Shown here: in pieces, positions 18,022 to 27,565 of the stretch | Position numbering within the stretch: position 1 is the first letter of the stretch | How the letters are laid out: every line of letters starts with the position of its first letter | Assembly: GCA_016712415.1 (NCBI GenBank) | Contig: JADJRC010000025.1 | Location: forward strand, 1 to 64,000 | Source: Lewinellaceae bacterium | GTDB taxonomy: Bacteria; Bacteroidota; Bacteroidia; Chitinophagales; Saprospiraceae | Length of the DNA: 64,000 bases | Reading direction: 5' to 3' | Translations under genes and position numbers: made by a program | The notes under the pieces: generated by a model | Database searches by the model: none | The model's input: only the letters and a program-made list of their open reading frames with translations | Told to the model about the DNA's origin: nothing

Positions 18022-19452
18022 TCAATACTCCGGATTCTGTATCAGCGCGGAATTCAGGTCGATCTCGGTCTGCGGCAGCGGGAACACTTCGTGTTTGCCC
18101 GCCTGGAAACCCGGCAGCACCTGAGCGGCAACGCCCCAGCGTACGAGGTCGAAAAAGCGGTGCAATTCAAAGCCGAGTTCAACGCGGCGCTCGTGGCGCA
18201 CGGCGTCGCGCATGGCCTGTTGATGATTGGTAACCACCGGGGGCAGCGCGGTGGCGGGGTCGGCGGCCTGCGCGCGGGCGCGGGCGCGCACCTGCTCCAG
18301 CGGAGCCTGTGCTTCAGCCACCCTGTTCAGTTCAGTAAGCGCCTCGGCCTCCCAGAGCAGCACCTCCGCGTAGCGGATGGCGGTGTAGTTGATGTCGCCG
18401 TCGGCTTTCTGGGTCACCTCGGCCTTGGGTTGCAGGTATTTTTTGACGCCGAAGCCGGTCGCGGAAAAGGAGGGCTTGTACACCACCCCGAAATAGTCTT
18501 CGTTGTTCATGGCTACGGTGAACTTGCGGCGCGGATCGTCCGGCTCGAAGGCGTTCACGAATTCGGGCGTGACCTCGGCAAAGCCGTAGCCCTCGAACTT
18601 TTTGGAGGCCCACCATTGGTTGAGGAAGTTACCGACGCCGAGTTCCAGGTTGGCATGCTGAATCTCCCACACGGACTCCGCGTTATTCTGGGTATTTTTC
18701 CGGAAATTATCTTCGTAGTCGGTCATCAGTGCGTAGATACCCAGGCCCTTCACTTTGGCCGTGTATTCGAGCACCTTGCTCCAGTTTTTTTCATACAAAT
18801 ACGCTTTGGCCGCCAGGGCATACGCAGCGCCCCTGGTCACCCTGCCAACCTCGCCGGCGCCATACTGAACAGGCAGCAACCCGGCGGCACGCTCGCAGTC
18901 CGACTCAATCTGCGCATAGACGGTCGCTTTCGATGTACGGGGTACCTTCAACTGGTCGGGCGGCGCAACACTGGTGAACAGGGGCACGTCGCCGAACACC
19001 TGGGTCAGCAGGAAATAGTAATAACTGCGCAGGAATAACGCCTCGCCGGTCACGCGGTTACGGGTAGATTCGTTCATGTCGATGTCGGCAATGTGGTCGA
19101 GCACGAGGTTGCATTGGGTGATGCCGGTGTACTGCAGTTTCCAGAAATCGTTGAGCTCCTCCGTCCGCGGCGTGTAGGTAAACGCGTCCATTTCCGTCAG
19201 ACCCGGCCGCGAGCCGTCTCCACCGGTGATGGCCTCATCCGAAGTAAGTTCGGAAAAGCCCCAGTAGAAATTCTTGTTGTCGTTATTGAGCAGCAAAGGC
19301 CCGTAAGCGGCATTTATCGCCTGAACGGCGTCGTCTTCTGTTTGGAAATACGAACCGGCGTCAAGCGTTGCGATCGGTTCCTTGTCGAGGATACCGGTGC
19401 AGGAAGCGAGCAGGACAGCCGGCAAAAACAGTATATGTTTGAAAAATTTCAT
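18022..19452 (-). CDS. susD: SusD-family surface glycan-binding lipoprotein
   Basis: A 476-residue lipoprotein with signal MKFFKHILFLPAVLLASC, lipidated at Cys 18. The SusD pattern is clear: an N-terminal TPR-like helical part (GSYFQTEDDAVQAINAAY, RVTGEALFLRSYYYFLLTQV FGDVPLF) and a RagB/SusD C-terminal part (AIRYAEVLLWEAEAL, RHERRVELGFELHRFFDLVR WG) ending in the typical FPLPQTEIDLN...NPEY. It forms the lid over the SusC barrel and delivers oligosaccharides to it. It follows susC by 60 bases. About 215 bases then separate it from the next gene. Confidence 0.95.
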   Translation of the reverse strand: MKFFKHILFLPAVLLASCTGILDKEPIATLDAGSYFQTEDDAVQAINAAYGPLLLNNDNKNFYWGFSELTSDEAITGGDGSRPGLTEMDAFTYTPRTEELNDFWKLQYTGITQCNLVLDHIADIDMNESTRNRVTGEALFLRSYYYFLLTQVFGDVPLFTSVAPPDQLKVPRTSKATVYAQIESDCERAAGLLPVQYGAGEVGRVTRGAAYALAAKAYLYEKNWSKVLEYTAKVKGLGIYALMTDYEDNFRKNTQNNAESVWEIQHANLELGVGNFLNQWWASKKFEGYGFAEVTPEFVNAFEPDDPRRKFTVAMNNEDYFGVVYKPSFSATGFGVKKYLQPKAEVTQKADGDINYTAIRYAEVLLWEAEALTELNRVAEAQAPLEQVRARARAQAADPATALPPVVTNHQQAMRDAVRHERRVELGFELHRFFDLVRWGVAAQVLPGFQAGKHEVFPLPQTEIDLNSALIQNPEY

Positions 19453-19512
19453 GGCGATTCGATATTTATAAATTGACAGGACTGACCGGAAACGGATGTC
19501 GGTATAGCACTT

Positions 19513-22500
19513 TTAAAAGTCCAGTTTGAGTCCAGCGATGAATGTCCGTGGCGCCGGAACGGTACCCCAGTCGATACCCACGGCGAGGTCCGACGAAAGC
19601 CCCAGTCCGCGGGTGTCATTGGAATTGGCCTGAATTTCCGGGTCGAGGCCGGGGTATTTGGTAAAAGTGAACGCATTTTGCGCCGTCACATACAGGCGGA
19701 ACCCTGAAACATCCTTCCACCTGAGCAGTTGTGCGAAATTGTAGCCCAGCGTGATATTGCGGATGCGCAGGTAGGAACCGTCGTCCAGGAAGCGGGTCGA
19801 TGCGCGGCGGTTGCCGTTGCGGTCGTCTACGCTCAGTTTTGGAATATTGGTGTTCGTGTTCGATGGCGTCCAGCGGTTGAGCGCATCCTTATAGGAATTG
19901 AAGCCGCGCAATTGTGTTTCATAGGCGAAATTGCCGTACAGAAAATACACGTCGTTGCCCTGCACCCCCTGCACCAGCGCGGAAAAGTCGAAATTATTCC
20001 AGTTGAACCCCATATTCACCCCATAGGTAAAATCCGGAAAGGGGTTGCCGATATGCTTGCGATCCTTGTCGTCAATCTTGTTGTCGCCGTTGAGGTCGGC
20101 AAATTTCACGTCGCCGGGGCGGGTGTACTGTGTCTGGAAAGGACTGGCGTCGATCTCGTCCTGTGTCTGGAAAATGCCGTCCATTTCATACAGGAAGAAG
20201 GACCCGACCGGGTAACCCGGCTCTGTTTTGGTCAACGGACCGTCTGACAAACCGAAACCGCCCAGAATGGGTTCGCTGTCGGCGATAGACAGCACCTTGT
20301 TGCGCACGGCGGAAATATTGGCGCCGACGTAGTAGTTGAATTTTTCTATCCTGTTCTTGTAGATCAGTCCCAGTTCCACGCCCTTGTTTTCCACGGAAGC
20401 GGCATTGACGAACGGTGGCCGCTGGGCGCCGCCGGCCTGTGGTGCGGGCACACGCACGAGGATGTCATCGGTCTTTTTTCGGAACAGGTCGGCCGACAAC
20501 GACAGGCGGTCCTGCCAGAAGCTCACGTCGAGCCCGAGGTTGGTCTGGGTACTCGTTTCCCAGCGGATATTGCTGTTGCCGGTTTCGAGGATGGTGGAGC
20601 CGGTTACGATCTTGTCGCCGAAAATATACACGCGGTCGCCCGTACTCACCAGCGAACTGAAAGGATAGATGCCGATCTCCTGGTTGCCGAGTTGTCCCCA
20701 ACTGGCGCGGATTTTCAGGGTGGAAATAAATTTCACCGGTTCAAAAAAGCGCTCGTTCGACACGTTCCAGGCAGCAGAAACAGAGGGAAAAACACCCCAG
20801 CGGTTGTTGGGCCCGAAACGGGAGGAACCGTCGCGGCGCACGGCTGCGCTCAACACATAACGTCCCTTGAACGAATAACCCGCCTGCGCGAAATACGACA
20901 GCAGCGCCCATTCCGTGGCGATACCGGAAACGCCGAGGTTCTCGAGCGCTTCGGGGTTGCTGGCATCGATATAGCGGAACAACGGGTCGGTGCTGCGGAA
21001 ATTGTTTGCCGAAGCGCCGAGGTAATCGGTATGATTCTGGATGGCCTCCATGCCGAGCAGCGCCGACACGCGGTGGTTGCCGAAAGTGCGCTGGAAATCG
21101 GCCGTATTGTTCCAGACAAGCGTTTGGTTGAACACCCGGCCCTCGTTGAGTGACGTTGGGTCGTAAATAGCAGCCGACAGCCGTTCCTTAAAGAGTTTTT
21201 CGCGCTCGAACTGAAAATCACCGCCGAGCGTGCTGCGCAGCCGCAGTCCTTCCAGCACCGTGTACTCGGCAAATACATTCCCGAACACGCGGTAGCGACG
21301 GATCGTCCAGTCGGTGTTGTTGACAAATACGACCGGGTTGGCATTGCCGTCGCCGAACAGCGTCGGGTCGCCGAGTTCCGAGCTGACCTTCACGTAGGTG
21401 CCGTCTGCGTATTTTTCCGGAAAAACAGGGGCTGCAATGAGTGCGTAGCGGATGCCGCTCAACTCATTGCCCTGGCCGTAGCCGTCGCCCGAAGCGCCGA
21501 TCACCTTGCGGTAAGTGTGGGAAAAAGAGAGGTTATTGCCCACCCGGAAGCGTTTGTTGCCGATTTCCCCGTTGAAACGCACCTGGTATTTGTCGAATGC
21601 CTGTCCCTTGAACACCCCGTCCTGCGTCTGGTATTCGCCCGAAATATAAAAACTGCTGTTTTCGCTGCCGCCCATGGCAGACAGGGAATAGTGCTGTATG
21701 GGCGCAAGGCCGAACACCTTGTCGAGCCAGTTGTTGTCGGGCAGCGTATCGAGTATGGCAGGATCGTAGGTGGGCAACTGGTTGGCGGGGTTGCGCAGTG
21801 CGTTGGCGTTGACGATTGCCTCGTTGCGAACCTCTAGGTATTCCGCTGCATTGAGCAATTCAGGCAGGTTGACCGCCTGCTGTATGCCGCTGTACGCGTC
21901 GAAAGAAAACACCGGCTTGCCCGGTTTGCCGCGTTTGGTCGTGATCAACACCACGCCGTTGGCGGCCCGTGCGCCGTAGATCGCCGCCGCAGCGCCATCC
22001 TTCAGCACCTCGATGGACTCTATGTCGCCGGGAGAAAACATATTGATGTTGCCGGTCGTCGGCACGCCGTCGATGACGAACAGCGGATTGTTGTTGCCCA
22101 GCGTTCCCGCTCCCCGGATGCGCACCGCGATGTCGTCGCCCGGCGAACCCGTAACCTGCGTGACCATCACGCCTGCCGCCTGGCCCTGCAATGCCTGGTC
22201 GAGCCCCGATACAACGAGTTTTTCAATATCGCGTGATTTGATCGAGGCGATGGAGGAGGAAATGTCGCTTCGGATTTCCTTTTTGTACCCGGTCACCACC
22301 ACGTCCTGCAGCATGTTGGCGTTGGCGTCGAGTACGATCGCAAGCGCAGCCTGGCCTGCTACGGGCACTTCCAGCGTGCCGAAGCCGATATAACTGAACT
22401 GCAGGACGGCATCCGATGAGGTCACTTCGAGGCGGAAGGCTCCGCCTGCATCGGTTGTGGTGCCGTTGCGCTCGCCTTTTTCCCGAACACTCACGCCGAT

Positions 22501-22689
22501 CAGCGGCTGGTTTTCCTCTGCGGAAACAACCGTCCCGGATACTATAAAACCCTGGGCATCTGCATTTTGTGCTGCCAAAAACAATAACAGCAGCGCGATG
22601 CCCCGAAAAAAAACAGGCGCAATACCCGGGCGATTTTTTAACAACTGACTGGTAAAATCTGGACTCATAGCCATCCGATTGTGATTCAT
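19513..22689 (-). CDS. susC: SusC-family TonB-dependent outer-membrane transporter
   Basis: About 1058 residues from ATG 22689; nearby in-frame ATGs at 22674 and 22668 are possible alternatives. A signal peptide (GIALLLLFLAAQNADA) leads to a CarboxypepD-regulatory-like domain (VSGTVVSAEENQPLIGVSVR), the TonB/plug region (DVVVTGYKKEIRSDISSSIA, VRIRGAGTLGNNNPLFVIDG) and the SusC signature SIEVLKDGAAAAIYGARAAN. A 22-strand-type barrel ends FIAGLKLDF with a terminal aromatic. It imports oligosaccharides with SusD using TonB energy. It is the first gene of the PUL operon and is divergent from the AraC regulator. No lesion is seen. Confidence 0.95.
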   Translation of the reverse strand: MNHNRMAMSPDFTSQLLKNRPGIAPVFFRGIALLLLFLAAQNADAQGFIVSGTVVSAEENQPLIGVSVREKGERNGTTTDAGGAFRLEVTSSDAVLQFSYIGFGTLEVPVAGQAALAIVLDANANMLQDVVVTGYKKEIRSDISSSIASIKSRDIEKLVVSGLDQALQGQAAGVMVTQVTGSPGDDIAVRIRGAGTLGNNNPLFVIDGVPTTGNINMFSPGDIESIEVLKDGAAAAIYGARAANGVVLITTKRGKPGKPVFSFDAYSGIQQAVNLPELLNAAEYLEVRNEAIVNANALRNPANQLPTYDPAILDTLPDNNWLDKVFGLAPIQHYSLSAMGGSENSSFYISGEYQTQDGVFKGQAFDKYQVRFNGEIGNKRFRVGNNLSFSHTYRKVIGASGDGYGQGNELSGIRYALIAAPVFPEKYADGTYVKVSSELGDPTLFGDGNANPVVFVNNTDWTIRRYRVFGNVFAEYTVLEGLRLRSTLGGDFQFEREKLFKERLSAAIYDPTSLNEGRVFNQTLVWNNTADFQRTFGNHRVSALLGMEAIQNHTDYLGASANNFRSTDPLFRYIDASNPEALENLGVSGIATEWALLSYFAQAGYSFKGRYVLSAAVRRDGSSRFGPNNRWGVFPSVSAAWNVSNERFFEPVKFISTLKIRASWGQLGNQEIGIYPFSSLVSTGDRVYIFGDKIVTGSTILETGNSNIRWETSTQTNLGLDVSFWQDRLSLSADLFRKKTDDILVRVPAPQAGGAQRPPFVNAASVENKGVELGLIYKNRIEKFNYYVGANISAVRNKVLSIADSEPILGGFGLSDGPLTKTEPGYPVGSFFLYEMDGIFQTQDEIDASPFQTQYTRPGDVKFADLNGDNKIDDKDRKHIGNPFPDFTYGVNMGFNWNNFDFSALVQGVQGNDVYFLYGNFAYETQLRGFNSYKDALNRWTPSNTNTNIPKLSVDDRNGNRRASTRFLDDGSYLRIRNITLGYNFAQLLRWKDVSGFRLYVTAQNAFTFTKYPGLDPEIQANSNDTRGLGLSSDLAVGIDWGTVPAPRTFIAGLKLDF

Positions 22690-22751
22690 TTTGACAAATA
22701 TCGCAATTGCCCGGCCCTCAAATTGATACAATTATGCAAAAGGATAATACT

Positions 22752-22770
22752 TTTATGAGCGAATCATAAA
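22752..22770. promoter_or_regulatory. Inverted repeat between susC and araC, possible operator
   Basis: TTTATGA and TCATAAA form a 7-bp inverted repeat spaced by 5 bases in the 162-base divergent promoter region. A second small palindrome, AATTG-ATA-CAATT, lies at 22721-22733. Position and symmetry fit a regulator-binding site, perhaps for the adjacent AraC protein. Inference only. Confidence 0.35.
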
Positions 22771-22851
22771 CTTGTCGTTTTTTTGTCCTGACATGAAAAA
22801 CTTACCGGCAAAAATTGGCCCGGCTGCCGGTTCACAAAATGAAATTCTGAA

Positions 22852-23829
22852 ATGAATATTTACCGTGAAATCACACCACTGAAGGCGCGTGACGTTTTCG
22901 TTGTGCTCGATTCCGTCAGCAACGGCTTCGACTACCCGATTCACAATCATCCGGAATACGAACTCAACCTCGTGGCCGGCATATCGGGCACGCGCATCGT
23001 GGGCGATTCCACCGAACGCTACACCGATTACGACCTGGTGCTGATCGGGCCCTATCTGTATCACAAATGGGATGGAGACGAGCAACTCCAGAAAAGCGGA
23101 CAACCCTATCGCGTGATCACGATACAGTTTGCCATGGACCTGTTCAGCGGGCAGTTTTTTCAAAAAGAGCGGTTGATGAAAATCCGGAAACTGCTGAAAG
23201 ACTCCAGCAGGGGCATCAAGTTTTACGGAAAGTCATTCGAGGAGGCCATGCGCATCATGGTGGGCCTGACGGAAGACAAGGGCTTTACCAATATCATTGC
23301 GTTTTTACAATTGCTCGATCTGCTTTCGGAAACCACAGAATCGGAATTTCTGGCCAGCGAAGGGTTCCTGCCCCAATCTGCGCGTCCGGAAAACAACCGC
23401 ATACAGGTAGCCTACGGCTATATTCTGAAGCATTTTACCGACCAGGACCTGAAGATCGGCAACGTGGCGGCGCAGGTCAACATGAGCGATTCGGCGTTCA
23501 GTCATTTCTTCCACAAGTACGCCTTCCGGAGTTTCACGCAGTTCCTGATCGACGTGCGGATCGGCCACGCCTGCCAGTTGCTGCTCGATACGGACGATAC
23601 CATCAATCGCATCAGCTTCCGGTCTGGGTTCAACAATGTGGCCAACTTCAACCGGCTGTTCAAGAAATACCGCTCCTGCACGCCCCAGGAATACCGCAAG
23701 CGTTACCTTGAAAAACACGACTTCGACTGGACCCGGCAGGTGACGCCCTGGCAGTTTTTACCGGGGAAAGCGCGGGCGAAGGAAGTGATCAACCCTGTGG
23801 CCTATTCGACGCGGCTGTTGCATTTGTAG
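22852..23829 (+). CDS. AraC-family regulator of the PUL
   Basis: A 325-residue protein. The N-terminal cupin-like sensor half contains IHNHPEYELNLV and a following beta-sheet region (YDLVLIGPYLYHKW). The C-terminal AraC domain (about residues 190-290) has two helix-turn-helices, LKIGNVAAQVNMSDSAFSHF and INRISFRSGFNNVANFNRLF. It is transcribed divergently from susC, the usual arrangement for a PUL activator that binds a sugar released from the glycan. Its last 41 bases overlap the end of the convergent oxidoreductase gene. Confidence 0.9.
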   Translation: MNIYREITPLKARDVFVVLDSVSNGFDYPIHNHPEYELNLVAGISGTRIVGDSTERYTDYDLVLIGPYLYHKWDGDEQLQKSGQPYRVITIQFAMDLFSGQFFQKERLMKIRKLLKDSSRGIKFYGKSFEEAMRIMVGLTEDKGFTNIIAFLQLLDLLSETTESEFLASEGFLPQSARPENNRIQVAYGYILKHFTDQDLKIGNVAAQVNMSDSAFSHFFHKYAFRSFTQFLIDVRIGHACQLLLDTDDTINRISFRSGFNNVANFNRLFKKYRSCTPQEYRKRYLEKHDFDWTRQVTPWQFLPGKARAKEVINPVAYSTRLLHL

Positions 23830-24967
23830 GGATTCCGGCCCTGCGGCCAATCCGCTCCGCAATCGCCGCTGAATCCATCTTGATGTTCCGCAATATCCCG
23901 CTCAGGGGAATGGAAAACCCGCAAAAATACAGCCCTTCGAAGGCCGGATCGTCGAACCACAGGCTGCGTGGATAACCCCAGTCGCTGAGCAAGCGGTCGC
24001 CGTTTTCCACAAAATCCTCGACCCGCGCGTGGTAGCCCGTGCAGGCGATCACAGCGTCGAAGACTTCGGTTCGGCCATCGACGAAGGCCACCGATTCTTC
24101 ATTAAAACGTTGAATATCAGGCATGATCTTCACATGACCCTGCTTGATGAGGTCGATGGTGCCGATGTCGATAACGGGCACCTTGCCGAAGCGGCGCAAC
24201 TGTTCCGAAGGGGCATAGGGCGATTTCGGCAGACCGTAAGGGCTCATATCGCCCACCGTCAGCCGTTGCACCAGCCGCGCGATAAAATCGTAAGCAGCAT
24301 CGGGCAGTTTGCCGAGTATAATGGCCGTCCGTTGCGCAGGCCTGCCGCCAATATCGCGGCGGATAAAATTGACCGGACTGCGCACCGATATATAAGGTGT
24401 CGCGCCGTGTTCGTGCAGATCGAGCGCCAGTTCGGCGCCGGTATTGCCGATGCCGACGATCAGTACTTTCTGTCCGGCAAACGGCCGGGCGCTGCGGTAG
24501 TCCCTGCTGTGGATGAACGTCCCCCGGAAATCTTCCTGTCCCGGCCATGTGGGGAAGTTGGGCACCCTGTTGTAACCTGTGGCGACCACAACTTGTGCAG
24601 ACTGGAAAACACCGCTGTCCGTTTCGGTGATCCAGCCGCCGTTTTCACGCCTGATTTTTGAAACATTTTGCCCGAAAAGCGGCGAAATGTTCATTTTGCG
24701 AACATAATCCTCCCAATACGCGATCAAATCGAGGCGGGGAACGTAGACCGGGTAATGCTCCGGCATGCTGTCGTGCGGCAGGTCGGAGTGTTCCTTTACC
24801 GTGTGCAGATGCAGGCGTTCGTAGTGATCGTGCCAGGAAGCGCCGATCCGGTCGCCTTTTTCCAGTACCAGGAAGGGCAGCCCCATTTTTGAAAGCCTGC
24901 CCGCAACGGCCAGCCCGGCAGGGCCTGCGCCGACAATGAGGGTCTCGGTTTGGTATTGTTCTTTCAT
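23789..24967 (-). CDS. FAD/NAD(P)-dependent monooxygenase-like oxidoreductase
   Basis: A 392-residue soluble protein with an N-terminal FAD-binding Rossmann motif (LIVGAGPAGLAVAGRLSKMG) and a second NAD(P)-binding motif (VLIVGIGNTGAELALDL). It also has the flavin-monooxygenase signature features ASWHDHYERLHLHT and VVVATGYNRVPNFPTWPG, and CTGYHARVEDF near the C-terminus. The layout fits flavin-containing monooxygenases of the YUCCA/CzcO-like group, which oxygenate small amines, sulfides or ketones. The substrate is unknown. The 3' end overlaps the convergent araC gene by 41 bases. Confidence 0.85.
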   Translation of the reverse strand: MKEQYQTETLIVGAGPAGLAVAGRLSKMGLPFLVLEKGDRIGASWHDHYERLHLHTVKEHSDLPHDSMPEHYPVYVPRLDLIAYWEDYVRKMNISPLFGQNVSKIRRENGGWITETDSGVFQSAQVVVATGYNRVPNFPTWPGQEDFRGTFIHSRDYRSARPFAGQKVLIVGIGNTGAELALDLHEHGATPYISVRSPVNFIRRDIGGRPAQRTAIILGKLPDAAYDFIARLVQRLTVGDMSPYGLPKSPYAPSEQLRRFGKVPVIDIGTIDLIKQGHVKIMPDIQRFNEESVAFVDGRTEVFDAVIACTGYHARVEDFVENGDRLLSDWGYPRSLWFDDPAFEGLYFCGFSIPLSGILRNIKMDSAAIAERIGRRAGIPTNATAASNRPQG

Positions 24968-24979
24968 GGCAGGATGGGC

Positions 24980-25636
24980 TTAATCCTTCCAAACGAAGGG
25001 AAACAGGACAAAAGTCAGGGCAACCAGGATGGCATCGATAGCCAACAGGTTGATAATATCTTTTTTATAGGAAGTATCCTGAATCAGGCGCAGGGCAATT
25101 TGCGAGAGCCGGATGAGCGTCAGCAGGATGGGCAGCACCACCGGAAAACTCAGGATGGCCATCAGGGTAGCGCTGTTGTTTGCCCGGGCTGCTATGGAGG
25201 CGATGAAGGTAAAGGCGATGGAAAAGCCAAGGCTGCCCAGCACCAGCACCAGCCAGAAAAGGCCCGGGTCTTTTACCGGATTGCCCGCCACAACGCTGTA
25301 AGCGCCATAGGCCAATCCGCTTAACACAAACAACAACAGGGTATTATAAACGATTTTTGCCAGCAACAGCATCGACGGGTCAGCAATCTGGTAATAATAC
25401 AACTGCCGCGCGCCGCTTTCCTGGACAAAACTTTTAACAACGGCATTGATCGAGGCAAAAAGCACGATCAGCCAGAACAGGATGTTCCACACCGGCGGCA
25501 ATACCCGGATACTGGCCACGTACACCACGAATATCATACTGAATACATACAGCACGATGCCGCTGATCGCATAACGCTGGCGGAATTCGAGCACAATTTC
25601 TTTGCGGAGCAGGGTGAGGAACATTTTTACATCCAT
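24980..25636 (-). CDS. ccmB: Heme exporter subunit CcmB
   Basis: About 218 residues if the start is the ATG at 25636 (MDVKMFLTLLRKE); an upstream in-frame ATG and the next Met are alternatives. Six hydrophobic helices follow a conserved N-terminus (LLRKEIVLEFRQRYAISGI). The segment FVQESGARQLYYYQIADPSM is typical of CcmB. CcmB is the membrane subunit of the CcmABCD system that passes heme to CcmE for cytochrome c maturation. No other ccm gene is adjacent, which is common in Bacteroidota. It is divergent from accD. Confidence 0.85.
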   Translation of the reverse strand: MDVKMFLTLLRKEIVLEFRQRYAISGIVLYVFSMIFVVYVASIRVLPPVWNILFWLIVLFASINAVVKSFVQESGARQLYYYQIADPSMLLLAKIVYNTLLLFVLSGLAYGAYSVVAGNPVKDPGLFWLVLVLGSLGFSIAFTFIASIAARANNSATLMAILSFPVVLPILLTLIRLSQIALRLIQDTSYKKDIINLLAIDAILVALTFVLFPFVWKD

Positions 25637-25715
25637 GCCGGCAAAGGTAAACACGTCATATTGCAATCTATTTGCGTTCAAAATACTTTTTGGGATTGAA
25701 TTTCAGCAGGCGCGC

Positions 25716-25723
25716 TATCTTTG
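25716..25723 (+). promoter_or_regulatory. -7 promoter element for accD
   Basis: TATCTTTG matches the Bacteroidota -7 consensus TAnnTTTG and lies 41 bases before the accD ATG. A TTG at 25696-25698 could serve as the -33 element, with a somewhat short 17-base spacer. Confidence 0.55.
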
Positions 25724-25764
25724 CACTCCCGATCAATGCGACCTGAATCAATCAAAAGCAGCCT

Positions 25765-26619
25765 ATGAGTTGGTACAAACGACTGCGGGAAGGTATATCC
25801 ACCGCCACCAAGTCGAAAAAAGATGTGCCGGAAGGCATCTGGTTTCAATGCAAAAACTGCAAGCAGGCCAGTACGACACGGGAACTCCGTGAGAATTTCT
25901 ATAAATGTCCCAAGTGTGACTACCACACAGCCATTGGCTCGGAGGAATACTTCGACCTGTTGTTCGACGGCCATGAATACACCACGCTGTTCGACAACCT
26001 GATCTCTATCGACTTCCTGAAGTTTACCGACCTGAAGCCTTACGACAAGCGGCTTGAGGATACCATGAAAAAGTCCGGCCTCCGCGACGCCATCGCGGTC
26101 GGGGAAGGCAAGGTGAATGGATACCCGCTGGTTATCGCCGCAATGGACTTCAAATTCATCGGCGGCTCCATGGGTTCTGTCGTCGGAGAAAAAATATCGC
26201 TCGCCATAGACCGGGCTCTGGAGACAAAGACCGGACTGCTGATTATCTCCAAATCCGGCGGCGCACGCATGATGGAAAGCGCGTTTTCGCTGATGCAGAT
26301 GGCCAAAACAAGCGCCAAACTTACCCTCCTGGCCAGGGCCGGACTGCCTTATTTCTCGCTCATGACCGACCCGACAACGGGTGGCGTCACGGCCTCGTTC
26401 GCTATGCTGGGCGATGTCAATATTGCCGAGACGGGTGCGCTCATCGGCTTTGCCGGACCGCGGGTGATCCGCGAAACCATCAAACGCGACCTTCCGGAAG
26501 GATTCCAGACCGCTGAATTTTTGCTGGAAAACGGATTTGTCGACCTGGTGGTCAACCGCAAGGATTTGAAAGAAACAATGGGCGATCTGTTGTCCTTTTT
26601 TCACCGGGATAACAACTAA
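25765..26619 (+). CDS. accD: Acetyl-CoA carboxylase carboxyltransferase subunit beta
   Basis: A 284-residue protein of standard length. The N-terminus carries a four-cysteine zinc ribbon (CKNC ... CPKC) and the rest is the crotonase-like carboxyltransferase fold, with GGSMGSVVGEKISLAIDRAL and SGGARMMESAFSLMQMAKTS. With AccA it transfers carboxyl from biotin to acetyl-CoA to form malonyl-CoA, the first step of fatty-acid synthesis. The following lipoprotein gene starts 2 bases after the stop, so the two are probably co-transcribed. Confidence 0.97.
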   Translation: MSWYKRLREGISTATKSKKDVPEGIWFQCKNCKQASTTRELRENFYKCPKCDYHTAIGSEEYFDLLFDGHEYTTLFDNLISIDFLKFTDLKPYDKRLEDTMKKSGLRDAIAVGEGKVNGYPLVIAAMDFKFIGGSMGSVVGEKISLAIDRALETKTGLLIISKSGGARMMESAFSLMQMAKTSAKLTLLARAGLPYFSLMTDPTTGGVTASFAMLGDVNIAETGALIGFAGPRVIRETIKRDLPEGFQTAEFLLENGFVDLVVNRKDLKETMGDLLSFFHRDNN

Positions 26620-26621
26620 CG

Positions 26622-27557
26622 ATGTCTGCGCCACTCCGGTTGTGTTTTTTGCCTTATACCAGTGCGCTGCCGGCCATCCTGCTCCTGCTTTTGCACCTGT
26701 CGGGCTGTACGGGCAAAACGCCCGCCGGCGAAGCGCCGGCCACTACCCTGCCCTATCAACTCGACAAACCCGACACGGTATTTGTCATGCCGCAACAGCT
26801 GAGGGAGATTTCCGGACTGAGCATGTCATCCGATGAGCGCCATTTGTTGGCGGTCAATGATGAAGAAGGCCTCATTTATTATATTGATCCCGAAACGGGG
26901 GTTATCAATTCGACCTTTCATTTTGGAGAGACCGGCGATTACGAAGGTGTGGAAGCAGCCGGTGGCGACATCTACGCGGTAAAAAGCAACGGTGTCTTAT
27001 CGCGGATCATGCCCGATTCCGGGAAAGTGGAAACATACCCGACCGGCCTGAAAAAAAGCAATGATGTGGAGGGGCTTGCTTTTGACGTTGCCAACAATCG
27101 CCTGCTGCTGGCCTGTAAGGGAAAAGACGGTAAAAACCCGGCCATAAAAGGGGAAAGGGTTATTTATGCGTTCGATCTCTCCGGCAAACGGCTGAGTGAA
27201 ACGCCGGTTATTACACTCCATCTCGCTGAAATAGGTCGGTTAAAAAAACCGGTGTCCGGTTTTTCTCAAAAACTGAACGATTTTTTCTCCACCGACCAAA
27301 AATCTGATGCGTTCGGACCGTCCGGTCTGGCTTTCTGCCCGATTGACGGCAACCTCTATATCATTGCGTCGGTGGGAAAGGCAATAGCCGTGCTGCAGCC
27401 TGACGGTAAAATCGCACAGGTGGAATGGTTGTCCTCCGATGTGTTCAGGCAACCCGAAGGCATTTGTTTCGACCGCCGGGGACGGATGTACATCAGTTCG
27501 GAAGGCGGGAAGAAGGGTTATGGAAAAATATTGCGGTTTTCGCCTCAAAACCGCTGA
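26622..27557 (+). CDS. SdiA-regulated-like beta-propeller lipoprotein
   Basis: A 311-residue protein with a lipoprotein signal (LLLLLHLSGC, Cys about 29). The rest is a six-bladed propeller-like domain with repeating motifs: REISGLSMSSDERHLLAVND EEG, DYEGVEAAGGDIYAVKSNG, KSNDVEGLAFD, FGPSGLAFCPIDGNLYIIAS and RQPEGICFDRRGRMYISSEG. The pattern matches the SdiA-regulated domain family, whose function is unclear. It is tightly linked to accD by position, but a functional link is not evident. Confidence 0.75.
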   Translation: MSAPLRLCFLPYTSALPAILLLLLHLSGCTGKTPAGEAPATTLPYQLDKPDTVFVMPQQLREISGLSMSSDERHLLAVNDEEGLIYYIDPETGVINSTFHFGETGDYEGVEAAGGDIYAVKSNGVLSRIMPDSGKVETYPTGLKKSNDVEGLAFDVANNRLLLACKGKDGKNPAIKGERVIYAFDLSGKRLSETPVITLHLAEIGRLKKPVSGFSQKLNDFFSTDQKSDAFGPSGLAFCPIDGNLYIIASVGKAIAVLQPDGKIAQVEWLSSDVFRQPEGICFDRRGRMYISSEGGKKGYGKILRFSPQNR

Positions 27558-27565
27558 ACCATCTG

